This document shows, one piece after another, positions 41,075 through 51,495 of a stretch of DNA of 64,000 nucleotides (the first letter of the stretch is position 1; each line of letters begins with the position of its first letter). The notes under the pieces are model-generated. The model was not told the DNA's origin, did no database searches, and saw only the letters and a program-made list of their open reading frames with translations. Position numbers and translations under genes: made by a program. Origin of the DNA: CAYQUC01 sp964514215 (GTDB lineage Bacteria; Pseudomonadota; Gammaproteobacteria; UBA6429; Thiohalophilaceae); NCBI GenBank assembly GCA_964514215.1, contig CAZEPW010000006.1, forward strand, positions 33,290 to 97,289, written 5' to 3'.

Positions 41075-44000
41075 TTAGTTTTCTTCATCATCATCTTCAT
41101 AATCAGGTTCTCGTGGTTTAAGTGTAGTAATGACAGGTTTTTCCCAAGAGCCTGTAACATGATATGTTCGCATTTCAACCTTGTCTAAATCGATAATACC
41201 ACCCAAAATTTTAGTCGCAATTAATGCCGGTAAGCCACCCAGTAAACCACCCAGTACCGCCGTAGTATCTGTGAGATTAGGAATAACTTTTATCTTTTGA
41301 TTAAAATTACGTTTGACTAAATCAGTTTCTCCAAAGATCTGTATTTCAGCTGGACTGCTAGTTATAAGAATATTTTCAGATGACATAATACCATTAGCAA
41401 TTCGAATTTTACCACTAGCTGTATCAAAACTAAGCCCTGAACTGAAGATATCGCTAAAATCACCTAAAAGCCGACGAGGTAAATTACTTAAACTTAGAAG
41501 TCCTAATAATCGTCCGGCTTTCGGATCGATATCAAGAATCTCTCCATCCGAGACATTTACTGAGATTTCAGCTGATAATTTTTTAAGAGAAAAGTTAAAA
41601 GGACTATCGTGCCACCAAATAGTCATATCAGAATTACTCTTCCCCTTATTTAATATCGACTTGAATCCTAGTGCAGATAATGTGGCTCCAAGATTACTAG
41701 AAACAAACTTTACATTAGTAAATTTTGTCAAATACCGATCGTTTTCTTTATTAGGAAATATATGCCAAATCCCAGTACTGTTTACTTTAAAGTCATCAGA
41801 CACTAAATTTAGTTTTTTTATATCAAAACCGTTTATCGAATGCTTAAATTCAAAACTAAGAGAGCCTACTTTTGACTCACCATAAAAAATGTTTCTTATA
41901 TCGCCACTAAATTCTGGGACCTGCCTTGGATCAATACCTGAACTTTTAGCAATATCATTACCTTGTTGGTTTTTTTTATTTGTTTTAGGGGTGTCATCAT
42001 CTTTCGAAGCAGTTATATAATAAGAATCCACATCAAAAATAATTTTAAAATCTGGTGAAATAAAAGAATTATTATTCTTATCTTGCCCAAAATCAAGTTC
42101 GCTAATAAATTTATGCCATTGAGGAAAATTAATATTTTTAATGTTTCCGTTAATAAAAATCACATTGTTTTTTAAACTAATTTTATTTTTTAAATTATCA
42201 TTCGGTCTATTAAAATTAATACTTGCGCTCTTTAATTTAACTGCGCTTTTCGAAAAATCAATTAAGCTAGAAATTTCAATACGCTCATTTAGAGATAAAT
42301 TTATATTAAATTCATCATTTGAAATAAATTTACTTTCAATACTAATCGGTAATTTAGTGTTTTTTGTTTTTTTCAAAGGCATTGGTAAATTCAAACTTAT
42401 ACCACTAAAATCAGACGTTACAACAATTGAGGGTGGAATTTCTTTATCGTCTACAGTATAACCAAAATTAAAAATACCCTGCCACTTGGTTGTATCGTTA
42501 TTTTTTGCCATCAACGGCACATTAAATTTTTCACTAATTGTCTTTGATTCAATTTCACCTTCAATAAGAATATGATGACTAAAGGTTTTTTCTTTGGATT
42601 GCGAATAAACTCGAACTTTAGCTTTTTTATCAAAAATAATTGCGCTTAAACTATCTGAATTAAAGCCTTTTTCTGTAAAATCTAATTTACCATTAATATG
42701 GTTAAAATTAATATTACTATTCTGAAATGAAATCATGCTATTTTTAACTTCAATAGAACCATTATAATAAGTCGAATAAATTTTTTCCATCTCGTTAGAT
42801 AAAGGAACATTGATTTTTATTTTAATTTTACTATCACCGGTTATCTTAAACCCATCAATAAAAGAACGGCTATTACTCGCTATCGGACTATTAACTAAGT
42901 ATTCAAAAACATCCTTTGTTGCGCTATCTATTTCCCCTGAAATAACTAATTCAGGGGCAGTAAAGTCCTTTATGTCGATATTGGCATAGTTAATTGTGCT
43001 ATTTAAGATTTTTGCTTTAGATATATTTATATCAAAACCAGATCCTGAAAAATTCAAATTTGCAGATGCACTTTGAATCTGAGGCCATTTTTTTAAATAT
43101 TCAAGTTCAAAATTATTACTCTCTAAACTGACTTCAAATTTTCCGTTATAATTTAGATAAGGAAATTCATTTAAACGTCCTCGTAAAACCATTCCACCAT
43201 GCTTAACCTCCCCAGACTTTAAACTAGAGTCAAGCCAATCAATTAAATCTTGATCCATAATGGATACTGGTAAATATTTTTTAGCATTTGCTATATTTCC
43301 TTTTTGAAATGAAACTTGTAGGTCGATATAGGGTGATTGTTTTGCAGAAAAAACCACCTGTAATTTTGAGTTTAATGCGATATCATTATTACGCAAGCTT
43401 AAATTATTCGAGTTTAATTGCCATTCATTATTGGTGAAATTCCAATCGAGCCGTCCTTCTAACTTACTGACGTCGATATTATCTCGAAACATTTGATGAA
43501 AATCGACAGTAACATCATTACTATTTATTATCATACCACCAAGAGTATTTGAAGTAGATACAACACCAGTCAAGTTATTTACCCCAGGAACATATGCTTC
43601 CGATTTACTTGAAATATTAAAAAAATCTGTTTGAAACATAAAATCATCAGAAAAAATATCACTCACATTGAATCTAATGTGCGTATTAGATAAACGTCCC
43701 TTAGGTTCAATGTTTTTTAATTTGTTTAATTTATCTTGCTCAATCAGTTTGATTTTTTGAACAAATTCATTCGCATCTTCAATATCAAGCTCATCAATAT
43801 AAATATCTATTATAGAATTTGGTTGGAAACGGTGATGACTTTCTACTAATACCCTGGATAACGGCCATACTTTGTTATTCACTTCATAATGAAATCTATC
43901 AATATTAAGTGCCCAGCCATCAGCTAAATTATCCCACCGCCAAACAGCACCCATTTTATCTATTTTAATTTCTTTATTAAGTTTCGATGAATTAAATTTT

Positions 44001-44878
44001 AAATGTCTAACATTACTTGAACCGGCTACTTCTTTTAATTGCCCAAGTTTAAAATTAGCCCAAACTTCAAAATTATAAACTCCACTAGCTGGTTTTAAAG
44101 GTATTAAATTAGACGGGATGCCGAACTCTGATATATTAACATCTTCACCCTTAACATAAGCAGCGCCTTCCCAACTCGCCGGATTTAAAATATCACCAGT
44201 TAAATCCAGTTCAATTTTAAATCTTTTCGCTATAGTACTTTGTAATTGCCAATCGCCCGATAAGGTATGTCGATCTTTGCTATTATTAATTTGTAAATTA
44301 ATATTCGAGAACTTTAATACTTTATCAGTAATTGAATTATACCAATGGATAGTACTATTTTCTAATTTGAGTTTATCTTGTTGAAACAGCCAGTTTGATA
44401 GTTCATTGGAATCTTCAACAGCAACATTTTTTGTTGGATCAAACTCTGCTACATCAATACCTTGAACCTTAAAAGTATTATTTTTATTTTGAGTAACAAC
44501 TAAATTAATACCATTAATAACAAAACTTTTTGGTGTTATTTCACCATTTTGTATTGATTTAAATAGTGACAAACCAACCTTAGCCTCCTTAAATCGAACC
44601 ATCACTTTATTAGATGAACGCTCCAGAAAACTAACATTTTTAAATATGAAAGTAGGCGTAAAACCAATTAATTTTGCATCAAAGGTTTCTATCCGTAATG
44701 GTTGTTCTAAATACTGACTAGCTATGTCTTCAAGGTGACTTCGTAACTCTCCGACATTAGAAATTAATGAGCGCGCTAAAGTCATTGATATTGCGACAAT
44801 CACCAATATTGTTACAATAAAATACCACAGCAATCTTCGAGCTCGTAATAGAAAATTTAACTTAGGTTTTTTATTCAT
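41075..44878 (-). CDS. yhdP: AsmA-like envelope protein YhdP
   Basis: YhdP is a very long inner-membrane-anchored, beta-rich periplasmic protein of the AsmA/RBG family thought to bridge membranes and carry phospholipid to the outer membrane, parallel to TamB and YdbH. The 1267-residue product has an N-terminal membrane helix (about 12-32, LLWYFIVTILVIVAISMTL), a long repeated beta region, and the C-terminal domain with GRLLGLLSLSNLPRRLLGDFSDIFSSGLSFD, IFGETDLVKRNFNQKIKVIPNL and a DUF3971-type AGxLG(G)LP segment. It ends in an acidic tail. Together with mlaA/mlaFEDB, it ties this window to phospholipid homeostasis. Confidence 0.93.
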   Translation of the reverse strand: MNKKPKLNFLLRARRLLWYFIVTILVIVAISMTLARSLISNVGELRSHLEDIASQYLEQPLRIETFDAKLIGFTPTFIFKNVSFLERSSNKVMVRFKEAKVGLSLFKSIQNGEITPKSFVINGINLVVTQNKNNTFKVQGIDVAEFDPTKNVAVEDSNELSNWLFQQDKLKLENSTIHWYNSITDKVLKFSNINLQINNSKDRHTLSGDWQLQSTIAKRFKIELDLTGDILNPASWEGAAYVKGEDVNISEFGIPSNLIPLKPASGVYNFEVWANFKLGQLKEVAGSSNVRHLKFNSSKLNKEIKIDKMGAVWRWDNLADGWALNIDRFHYEVNNKVWPLSRVLVESHHRFQPNSIIDIYIDELDIEDANEFVQKIKLIEQDKLNKLKNIEPKGRLSNTHIRFNVSDIFSDDFMFQTDFFNISSKSEAYVPGVNNLTGVVSTSNTLGGMIINSNDVTVDFHQMFRDNIDVSKLEGRLDWNFTNNEWQLNSNNLSLRNNDIALNSKLQVVFSAKQSPYIDLQVSFQKGNIANAKKYLPVSIMDQDLIDWLDSSLKSGEVKHGGMVLRGRLNEFPYLNYNGKFEVSLESNNFELEYLKKWPQIQSASANLNFSGSGFDINISKAKILNSTINYANIDIKDFTAPELVISGEIDSATKDVFEYLVNSPIASNSRSFIDGFKITGDSKIKIKINVPLSNEMEKIYSTYYNGSIEVKNSMISFQNSNINFNHINGKLDFTEKGFNSDSLSAIIFDKKAKVRVYSQSKEKTFSHHILIEGEIESKTISEKFNVPLMAKNNDTTKWQGIFNFGYTVDDKEIPPSIVVTSDFSGISLNLPMPLKKTKNTKLPISIESKFISNDEFNINLSLNERIEISSLIDFSKSAVKLKSASINFNRPNDNLKNKISLKNNVIFINGNIKNINFPQWHKFISELDFGQDKNNNSFISPDFKIIFDVDSYYITASKDDDTPKTNKKNQQGNDIAKSSGIDPRQVPEFSGDIRNIFYGESKVGSLSFEFKHSINGFDIKKLNLVSDDFKVNSTGIWHIFPNKENDRYLTKFTNVKFVSSNLGATLSALGFKSILNKGKSNSDMTIWWHDSPFNFSLKKLSAEISVNVSDGEILDIDPKAGRLLGLLSLSNLPRRLLGDFSDIFSSGLSFDTASGKIRIANGIMSSENILITSSPAEIQIFGETDLVKRNFNQKIKVIPNLTDTTAVLGGLLGGLPALIATKILGGIIDLDKVEMRTYHVTGSWEKPVITTLKPREPDYEDDDEEN

Positions 44879-44908
44879 TTATGAAGCAATATTGGTAATA
44901 TTAAATGA

Positions 44909-46369
44909 TTACATTAAAACAACATCAAACTGTTCTTGGCTGTATTGAGTTTCAACTTGAAAACGAATGTTTTTATCAATAAATAACTCAAGTTCAGCAA
45001 CACTATTCGACTCTTCATCTAAAAGTACATCAACAACCTCAGGAGAAGCTAATATAAGTAAGTCATTAGTATTAAACTGTCTAGACTCCCTCAATATTTC
45101 TCTAAATAATTCATAACAAACCGTTTCTGCAGTTTTAATTGAACCTCGGCCATTACATGTAGGACATACTTCACAAAGTATGTGTTCCAAGCTTTCCCTT
45201 GTTCGTTTACGTGTCATTTGAACTAGACCCAAGGCAGAAACTTCACTTATATTGGTTTTAGCATGATCCCGGTCGAGATTTTTTTCTAGTAAACGTAATA
45301 CTTGTTTTTTATGATCAACATCAAGCATGTCGATAAAATCTATTATAATAATACCACCTAAATTACGTAATCTTATTTGTCTGGCTATTGCCTGAGTCGC
45401 TTCCAAGTTTGTTTTAAATATAGTTTCCTCTAAATTTCGATGCCCAACAAATGCACCGGTATTAACATCAACGGTTGTCATTGCTTCAGTTTGATCAATA
45501 ATTAAATATCCCCCAGATTTTAATATAACCTTAGGCTCCATGGCTTTTTGAATTTCATCTTCAATACCATATATATCGAATATCGGCCGCTCACCCGGGT
45601 AATACTCGATTTTTTTATCTAAGTTAGGAATAAACTTACTAGCAAATTTAGATACTTTTAAATGCGTTTCTCTAGAATCAATTTTAACCTTCTCAAAATC
45701 TGTGCCGACCAAATCTCGCATAGTACGCATAACAAGAGGAAAATCTTCATGTATCAAAATATTTTTATCTTTATGTTTTTCTTTTTCTAAAACAACTTTC
45801 CACATTTTTTGAAGAAATAGCATATCGGCAATAATGAGTTCATCGCTGATTCCTTCAGCAACGGTGCGAACAATGTAGCCTCCAGAAAGCTCTGTTTCTC
45901 TTTGATTACCGATAATATCTTTTAGTCTTTCTCGTTCGACTTCACTTTCAATTTTTTGAGATATCCCGATATGATTATTTTGAGGCATATATACCAGATA
46001 GCGCGAAGGTATTGATATTTGCGTAGTAAGACGAGCCCCTTTCGTTCCGATAGGATCTTTTAAAACTTGTACATTAATTTGCTGCCCTTGACGCAACAAT
46101 TCAGAAATTGGTATTTCTGACTGTGAATCATGATTGTTCGCCTCAATATAAATATCAGAGGCGTGTAAAAAAGCGGTTCGATTTAGTCCAATATCAATAA
46201 AAGCAGCTTGCATACCGGGCAAAACCCGATTAACTTTACCAGAATAAATATTTCCAACTAAACCACGTTTTCGCTCCCGTTCAATATGAACTTCTTGCAG
46301 AACACCATTTTCTACGTATGCAACTCGAGTCTCTTGTGGTGTAATATTAATTAATAATTCATCACTCAT
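44909..46369 (-). CDS. rng: Ribonuclease G
   Basis: RNase G is the shorter RNase E-family endoribonuclease, active in 16S rRNA 5' maturation. The 486-residue product has the S1 domain (VGNIYSGKVNRVLPGMQAAFIDIG...TAFLHASDI), the catalytic domain with TTVDVNTGAFVG and GGIIIIDFIDMLD (metal-binding Asp residues), and the zinc-link CEVCPTCNGRG. The long RNase E C-terminal scaffold is absent. It overlaps maf by 8 nt. Confidence 0.97.
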   Translation of the reverse strand: MSDELLINITPQETRVAYVENGVLQEVHIERERKRGLVGNIYSGKVNRVLPGMQAAFIDIGLNRTAFLHASDIYIEANNHDSQSEIPISELLRQGQQINVQVLKDPIGTKGARLTTQISIPSRYLVYMPQNNHIGISQKIESEVERERLKDIIGNQRETELSGGYIVRTVAEGISDELIIADMLFLQKMWKVVLEKEKHKDKNILIHEDFPLVMRTMRDLVGTDFEKVKIDSRETHLKVSKFASKFIPNLDKKIEYYPGERPIFDIYGIEDEIQKAMEPKVILKSGGYLIIDQTEAMTTVDVNTGAFVGHRNLEETIFKTNLEATQAIARQIRLRNLGGIIIIDFIDMLDVDHKKQVLRLLEKNLDRDHAKTNISEVSALGLVQMTRKRTRESLEHILCEVCPTCNGRGSIKTAETVCYELFREILRESRQFNTNDLLILASPEVVDVLLDEESNSVAELELFIDKNIRFQVETQYSQEQFDVVLM

Positions 46370-46982
46370 ATAGTTCCATTTTTATATCATTAGTACCTAA
46401 AATTTGAACCCCGGCTTTTTGTAAACATTGTGCTGTCTCATATATGGGTAACCCCATAACACCAGAATAGCTACCTTTAATTTCTTTCACAAATATTGCA
46501 GCCTTACCTTGAATAGCATAGCCTCCTGCTTTATCCCAAGGTTCATCAGAAAAACAATAAGCTTCTATTTCATTTTCATTTAAATCTCGAAATGACACTG
46601 TTGTCTCATTAATACTACTCCATGCCTCATTATGAATAACTGAAATTGCCGTTAATACTTTATGATTACGTCCTGATAATTGTGTCAGCATTTTTATTGC
46701 ATCATTAAAATCAGTTGGTTTACCGAGAATCTGGTTATCAATAACAACGATAGTATCCGACCCTAAAATTGGAATCGATTTATCTAAATTAGCGACTCGA
46801 CTACCTGCTCGTGCTTTTTCTAATGCTATTCGGCTTACATAATCTTGAGGTTTTTCTTGTAATAACCTCTCTTCGGAAACATCAATATTAAGTTGTGCAA
46901 AATTAACGCCCATTTGCTCTAGTAACTGCCGTCGTCGAGGCGATTTCGATGCCAAATAAAGCTGTGTCTTATTATTTACCAA
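46362..46982 (-). CDS. maf: Maf-family nucleoside triphosphate pyrophosphatase
   Basis: Maf proteins hydrolyse dTTP/UTP or modified nucleotides and limit misincorporation. The 206-residue product has the family start LYLASKSPRRRQLLEQMGVNF, the metal-site segment VLGSDTIVVIDNQILGKP, and DKAGGYAIQGKAAIFVKEIKGSYSGVMGLP. The GSDTIV and SYSxVMGLP motifs point to the YhdE (dTTP/UTP) subgroup. It lies between rlmH and rng. Confidence 0.95.
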   Translation of the reverse strand: MVNNKTQLYLASKSPRRRQLLEQMGVNFAQLNIDVSEERLLQEKPQDYVSRIALEKARAGSRVANLDKSIPILGSDTIVVIDNQILGKPTDFNDAIKMLTQLSGRNHKVLTAISVIHNEAWSSINETTVSFRDLNENEIEAYCFSDEPWDKAGGYAIQGKAAIFVKEIKGSYSGVMGLPIYETAQCLQKAGVQILGTNDIKMELYE

Positions 46983-47021
46983 GCTTAATTCCTTAATTAA
47001 TATTTATTCATCGCGACAAAA

Positions 47022-47489
47022 TCATTTGTGGTAAGGATGATTTTTCAATATGCAGCTAGCACGATAAAGTTGTTCAGCGATTAATACCCGAACAAAAGGA
47101 TGAGGAAAAGTTAATCGAGACAATGACCAACTCTGAGATGCATACTCTCTACACTTTTCATCGTGTCCATCAGGTCCGCCCACTAATAATGCAATATTCT
47201 GTCCAGTGTTGGACCATTTATCCAAGTTTTGTGCTAACTCAGCAGTACTCCACTGCTGTCCAGCACCATCAAGTAAAATGACCTTACAGTTTTTGGGTAT
47301 AGCAGACAATAACGCTGTCCCTTCTTTTTTTATGATGCTTTTTGTATCGATATTTTTAGCTCGACGTATGGCTGCAAGTTCAATTATTTCTAAACTAAAC
47401 TCTTTTGGCATTCGTTTTGAATATTCATCATACGCTTCAATTACCCAGCTAGGCATACGATTACCTATGGCAATTAAAAATATTTTCAT
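47022..47489 (-). CDS. rlmH: 23S rRNA pseudouridine1915 N3-methyltransferase RlmH
   Basis: RlmH methylates the pseudouridine at 1915 in helix 69 of 23S rRNA. The 155-residue SPOUT protein is typical: MKIFLIAIGNRMPSWVIEAYDEYSKRMP, LLDGAGQQWSTAELAQNL, ALLVGGPDGHD and the knot SLSRLTFPHPFVRVLIAEQLYRA. It lies 4 nt after rsfS. Confidence 0.97.
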   Translation of the reverse strand: MKIFLIAIGNRMPSWVIEAYDEYSKRMPKEFSLEIIELAAIRRAKNIDTKSIIKKEGTALLSAIPKNCKVILLDGAGQQWSTAELAQNLDKWSNTGQNIALLVGGPDGHDEKCREYASQSWSLSRLTFPHPFVRVLIAEQLYRASCILKNHPYHK

Positions 47490-47493
47490 TAAT

Positions 47494-47850
47494 TTATAAA
47501 CTTACATCATTAGAAATAACTTCTGGGCTATCATCACCCCACAATTTTTCTAAATTATAAAAATCTCGAATATCTGGCTGCATTATATGAACAACAATAT
47601 CACCAAGATCAATAAGCATCCATTCACCTTGTTGCTCACCTTCTGATCCTAAAACATTAATATCATGCTCACGTGCGGTTGCAATTAAATTACTACCAAT
47701 CGCTTTAACTTGCCGTGCAGTATTACCGCTGACTATCACCATGATATCGGTAAAATTTGATTTACCGCGAACATTTATGACCTTTATTTGAAAACCTTTT
47801 ATATCTTCAAGCGCATTAATTACTATATCTTTAATTTTATCTATTTCCAT
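47494..47850 (-). CDS. rsfS: Ribosomal silencing factor RsfS
   Basis: RsfS binds uL14 on the 50S subunit and prevents subunit joining in poor nutrient conditions. The 118-residue protein shows ALEDIKGFQIKVINVRGKSNFTDIMVIVSGNTARQVKAI, then GEQQGEWMLIDLGDIVVHIMQPDIRDFYNLEKLW, the full family pattern. It is located between nadD and rlmH, the conserved order. Confidence 0.97.
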   Translation of the reverse strand: MEIDKIKDIVINALEDIKGFQIKVINVRGKSNFTDIMVIVSGNTARQVKAIGSNLIATAREHDINVLGSEGEQQGEWMLIDLGDIVVHIMQPDIRDFYNLEKLWGDDSPEVISNDVSL

Positions 47851-47853
47851 TTT

Positions 47854-48507
47854 TCACTTCACATAAATTTCTTGATTCTTAATAATCGTAATGACATCGT
47901 CTGGTACTAAATATTGAATAGAGTCATTTTTCGCTAATAAAGCTCGTATATTAGTTGCAGATATATCAAGTTGAGTCACCGATTGAAAAATTATTTTACC
48001 TGCTTGGCTTTGCTTGAGTTCATCTTTATTATAAATTCGACGCTGTTTTATTACCTTTCCAAGCGTTTTTGAAACTTGATCTTGAGTTAATAATGTTTCA
48101 ACATCCCAACCTGGTCGATGGGTAACAACTAAGTGACACATGTCTAAAATAGACTGCCACCGATGCCATTGATCAAATTTAATAAAAGCATCAACACCAA
48201 GAATTAAACACAATCCATGTTCACTTGATATTTCTGTTACTATTGATTCCAAAGTATCAACCGTATAACTAACGCCATCACGATCAATTTCTCTAGTGTC
48301 TAACACAAAACGCGGCTCAACTTTAATTGCTGCCCTGATCATTTCAATTCGTTGTTTAGTACTAGCCGCGGGCATCGCTCGATGGTGAGGTTCGCGACAA
48401 GGTATGAAATGACACTTATCAAGGCTTAATGTATTAATGACATCAAGAACAGGTCGTAAATGACCAAAATGAATTGGATCAAAGGTACCACCATAAACAC
48501 CTATCAT
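47854..48507 (-). CDS. nadD: Nicotinate-mononucleotide adenylyltransferase NadD
   Basis: NadD joins nicotinate mononucleotide and ATP in NAD synthesis. The 217-residue product has the nucleotidyltransferase start GVYGGTFDPIHFGHLRP with the H-x-G-H motif, LILGVDAFIKFDQWHRWQSI and ISATNIRALLAKND near the C-terminus (the ISSTxIR motif). It is followed by rsfS after 3 nt. Confidence 0.97.
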   Translation of the reverse strand: MIGVYGGTFDPIHFGHLRPVLDVINTLSLDKCHFIPCREPHHRAMPAASTKQRIEMIRAAIKVEPRFVLDTREIDRDGVSYTVDTLESIVTEISSEHGLCLILGVDAFIKFDQWHRWQSILDMCHLVVTHRPGWDVETLLTQDQVSKTLGKVIKQRRIYNKDELKQSQAGKIIFQSVTQLDISATNIRALLAKNDSIQYLVPDDVITIIKNQEIYVK

Positions 48508-48546
48508 AGGGTACTCAAAACTTTAAATATTATTACTCTCATCACA

Positions 48547-49815
48547 TTAACTACGAATATGACCATCACCAATCACAATATACTTTTGAGACGTTAACCC
48601 TTCTAAACCCACAGGCCCACGAACATGGATTTTATCAGTGCTAATTCCAATTTCAGCACCTAATCCATATTCAAAACCATCAGCAAATCGAGTTGAGGCA
48701 TTTACCATCACGGAACTTGAATCAATTTCATTTAAGAAACGTCGAGCCAAGCTAAAATCCTCAGTCACAATTGCCTCAGTATGACCCGAACCATGCTTAT
48801 CGATATGCTGCATTGCCGCATTAATATCTTTAACAATTCGTATTGATAAAACCGGAGCTAGATACTCAGTATCCCAATCATCACTTGTCGCAGGTTTAAT
48901 ATCAGTTAATATTTTTAACGTTTCATCACAACCGCGTAGCTCAACTTGTTTTTCAGTATATAACGCTGCTAAGTCAGGCAAAATATCCATCGCAATTGAT
49001 TTATCAACTAATAATGTTTCCATCGTATTACAAGTGCCATAACGTTGTGTTTTTGAATTTAGTGCTATATCAATTGCTTTTTGCTTATCGGCTTTGGCGT
49101 TAATATAAACATGACAAACACCATGAAGATGTTTAATAACGGGTACGGTCGCTTCACGACTGATTCTTTCGATTAAACTTTTACCGCCCCTTGGAACAAT
49201 AACGTCCACCACATCATTCATCGTGATTAATGTGCCAACAGCAGCTCTATCGGTGGTTGCAATAACTTGAACCACATCTTGTGATAAACCCGCGGCTTTT
49301 AACCCTGTGTGAATACATGCAGCAATAGCTTGATTTGAATATTGTGCTTCGGAGCCACCACGTAGAATGGCAGCATTACCTGATTTTAGACATAATGCCG
49401 CAGCATCAGCAGTAACATTCGGACGAGACTCATATATAATTCCAATCACACCTAAAGGCACACGCATTTTACCAACCTGTATACCCGATGGCCGGTATTT
49501 TAAATCAGTAATCTCTCCGACAGGATTTGGCAATGTTGCTATCTGACGTAAACCATCCGCCATCGCATGAACACGCTCAGCATTGAGTTCTAATCGATCC
49601 AACAATGCAGCATCCAAGCCGGATTCTTGTCCTGCCGTTAAATCTTTTTTATTTTCTGCTATTAATAACGTTTGCTTAGCAATAATTTCATCGGCTATGG
49701 CGATTAAAGCAGTATTCTTACATGCACTATCAGCTCGCGCGATCTCCCGCGATGCTACTTTGGCTCGTTCACCAAGCTCAAACATGTATTTTTTAACATC
49801 CATTAATATATCCAT
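48547..49815 (-). CDS. proA: Gamma-glutamyl phosphate reductase ProA
   Basis: ProA reduces gamma-glutamyl phosphate to the semialdehyde in proline synthesis. The 422-residue product has the aldehyde dehydrogenase fold: [47 protein letters not shown] and the catalytic Cys in [12 protein letters not shown]. Family C-terminal [16 protein letters not shown] is complete. proB is not in the window. It is located between holA and nadD. Confidence 0.97.
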   Translation of the reverse strand: MDILMDVKKYMFELGERAKVASREIARADSACKNTALIAIADEIIAKQTLLIAENKKDLTAGQESGLDAALLDRLELNAERVHAMADGLRQIATLPNPVGEITDLKYRPSGIQVGKMRVPLGVIGIIYESRPNVTADAAALCLKSGNAAILRGGSEAQYSNQAIAACIHTGLKAAGLSQDVVQVIATTDRAAVGTLITMNDVVDVIVPRGGKSLIERISREATVPVIKHLHGVCHVYINAKADKQKAIDIALNSKTQRYGTCNTMETLLVDKSIAMDILPDLAALYTEKQVELRGCDETLKILTDIKPATSDDWDTEYLAPVLSIRIVKDINAAMQHIDKHGSGHTEAIVTEDFSLARRFLNEIDSSSVMVNASTRFADGFEYGLGAEIGISTDKIHVRGPVGLEGLTSQKYIVIGDGHIRS

Positions 49816-49927
49816 TTAAAATTTTATTTTAGTAGAGTTTACTAAAAACACCTTTATTTTCATTAGTTTACAATATTTGCATATCGTTATTTCTTAGTTT
49901 AGAACAAATTTAACAGGCTTTGTTCAA

Positions 49928-50959
49928 TTATATGACGGACATGGCAGGTAAATAGCGCAAACCGGCAATTCCTAAGCTTAATTGTAACAATTCATCCCAT
50001 ATATTGCCTATCTCATTGCCCTTAATTATACGATCAGTCTTGTTTGCCTTACGCAGTAATGCTTGTAATGAAGCTACCGAATGACGTGTCAGGGCATTAC
50101 GTAACATCGATTTACGTTTATCCCAAACACCATTTTGTCGAAATATTTGCTCAAGCGCATTACCATTATCCAAGCTTGTTTTCATTTTGAGTAAACTGCG
50201 AATTTCACGTGATATCGCCCAATTCACAAGAATCGGCGTTATACCCTCGGCTTTTAAACCATATAAAATACGAGTAATATGCTGCAGATCTGCATTTAAT
50301 GCTGCATCGACCAATTTAAATAAATCATACCGCGCGCTGTCAGCGACCGTGAGCTCAACAGTGTCAAGAGTGACTTCCCCTGAAGTGCATATCAACGCTA
50401 ATTTTTCAATTTCCTGATCAGCGGCCAATAAATTGCCTTCAACTCTATCAATAAGTAATAATAAAGCATCTTGAGTCGCTGTTAAATTTCGTAGTTTTAA
50501 TCTTGAACTAACCCAACGACGAAGTTCATCACCTTCTATCGGCCAAATAGTAACGGCAACACCCGCATTCACGATAGATTTATACCATTTAGTTTGTGTT
50601 GTTGCTTTTTCAAGTTTATTGGTAATAATCAATAACAGGGTATCGGTTGAAATGTTGTCACAATATTCCTGAAGAATTTTACCACCTTCTTTCCCCGGTT
50701 TTCCATTTAGCATTCTGAGTTCAATAATTTTTTTCTCAGCAAACAATGATAAACTATCATTTGACATTGAAAACTCATGCCAACTAAAGCCTTTTTCAAC
50801 AAATAATAAATCTCGATTACTGTATTCTAATTCTCGAGCTTTATCGCGAATCATTTTAACCGCTTGCTGAACTTGAAACGGTTCATCACCACTAACAATA
50901 TATATTGCTTGTAAACTGGATGACAGATGATGCTCGAGATTATTAAAATTAATTTTCAT
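49928..50959 (-). CDS. holA: DNA polymerase III subunit delta
   Basis: HolA opens the beta clamp ring within the clamp loader. The 343-residue product shows AIYIVSGDEPFQVQQAVKMIRDKA at the N-terminus, LLIITNKLEKATTQTKWYKSI and IWPIEGDELRRWVSSRLK, and the C-terminal collar domain GVWDKRKSMLRNALTRHS. It is downstream of lptE by 9 nt, the conserved leuS-lptE-holA order. Confidence 0.96.
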   Translation of the reverse strand: MKINFNNLEHHLSSSLQAIYIVSGDEPFQVQQAVKMIRDKARELEYSNRDLLFVEKGFSWHEFSMSNDSLSLFAEKKIIELRMLNGKPGKEGGKILQEYCDNISTDTLLLIITNKLEKATTQTKWYKSIVNAGVAVTIWPIEGDELRRWVSSRLKLRNLTATQDALLLLIDRVEGNLLAADQEIEKLALICTSGEVTLDTVELTVADSARYDLFKLVDAALNADLQHITRILYGLKAEGITPILVNWAISREIRSLLKMKTSLDNGNALEQIFRQNGVWDKRKSMLRNALTRHSVASLQALLRKANKTDRIIKGNEIGNIWDELLQLSLGIAGLRYLPAMSVI

Positions 50960-50968
50960 TAAATTAAA

Positions 50969-51484
50969 CTAATATTTTTTTAAAACAATACTCATTCGAG
51001 TTAACATTTGATTAACGATGAATTGAATCATTTCTAACTTTAATCGATATTCCTGATCGCCTGAAGCCAGAGCATTTAACGGATCAATATTATATTCACG
51101 GGTTTGACGTACTTGTTGATTTTTTAATAAAACATTTCCTTCTTTATCTGCCACTTCAAAGCCAATAACAATATCAAGCTTATAGGCAGAAGCTTTAGTC
51201 GCAGCATCAACCGTCAAAACTCGACGAATAAAACTATTTTTAGTAATTATAAGTATCGAGCTAGCAAGTTCTTTTTTAAGGACTCGATTAACACCTACTT
51301 GCTCTAATCGTCGATACAACACTTTTCCCAAATCATTAGGTCTATAATCACCCGTAACATAAAGCTGCTCCATAACATCAGGAACCACAATCACACCACG
51401 AAAACGGAAACCACATGAGCTTAGCAACAAGCTACTCAATACAAGAAAAATAATAACAGTATTTACATTAAATAATTTTTTCAT
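50969..51484 (-). CDS. lptE: LPS-assembly lipoprotein LptE
   Basis: LptE plugs the LptD barrel at the outer membrane. The 171-residue lipoprotein has a signal peptide with lipobox LSSC (Cys24), then GFRFRGVIVVPDVMEQLYVTG and VDAATKASAYKLDIVIGFEVADKEGNVLLKNQQV. Divergence is typical for the family. It lies between leuS (11 nt) and holA (9 nt). The Lpt genes of the window (lptA, B, C, E) thus fall in two places. Confidence 0.94.
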   Translation of the reverse strand: MKKLFNVNTVIIFLVLSSLLLSSCGFRFRGVIVVPDVMEQLYVTGDYRPNDLGKVLYRRLEQVGVNRVLKKELASSILIITKNSFIRRVLTVDAATKASAYKLDIVIGFEVADKEGNVLLKNQQVRQTREYNIDPLNALASGDQEYRLKLEMIQFIVNQMLTRMSIVLKKY

Positions 51485-51495
51485 AATTTATCGGT

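Noticed and set aside
41313..42461. Plus-strand open frames of 190 and 106 codons inside yhdP
   Set aside because: They are antisense shadows of the long yhdP frame, with no recognisable domain and no suitable start signals.
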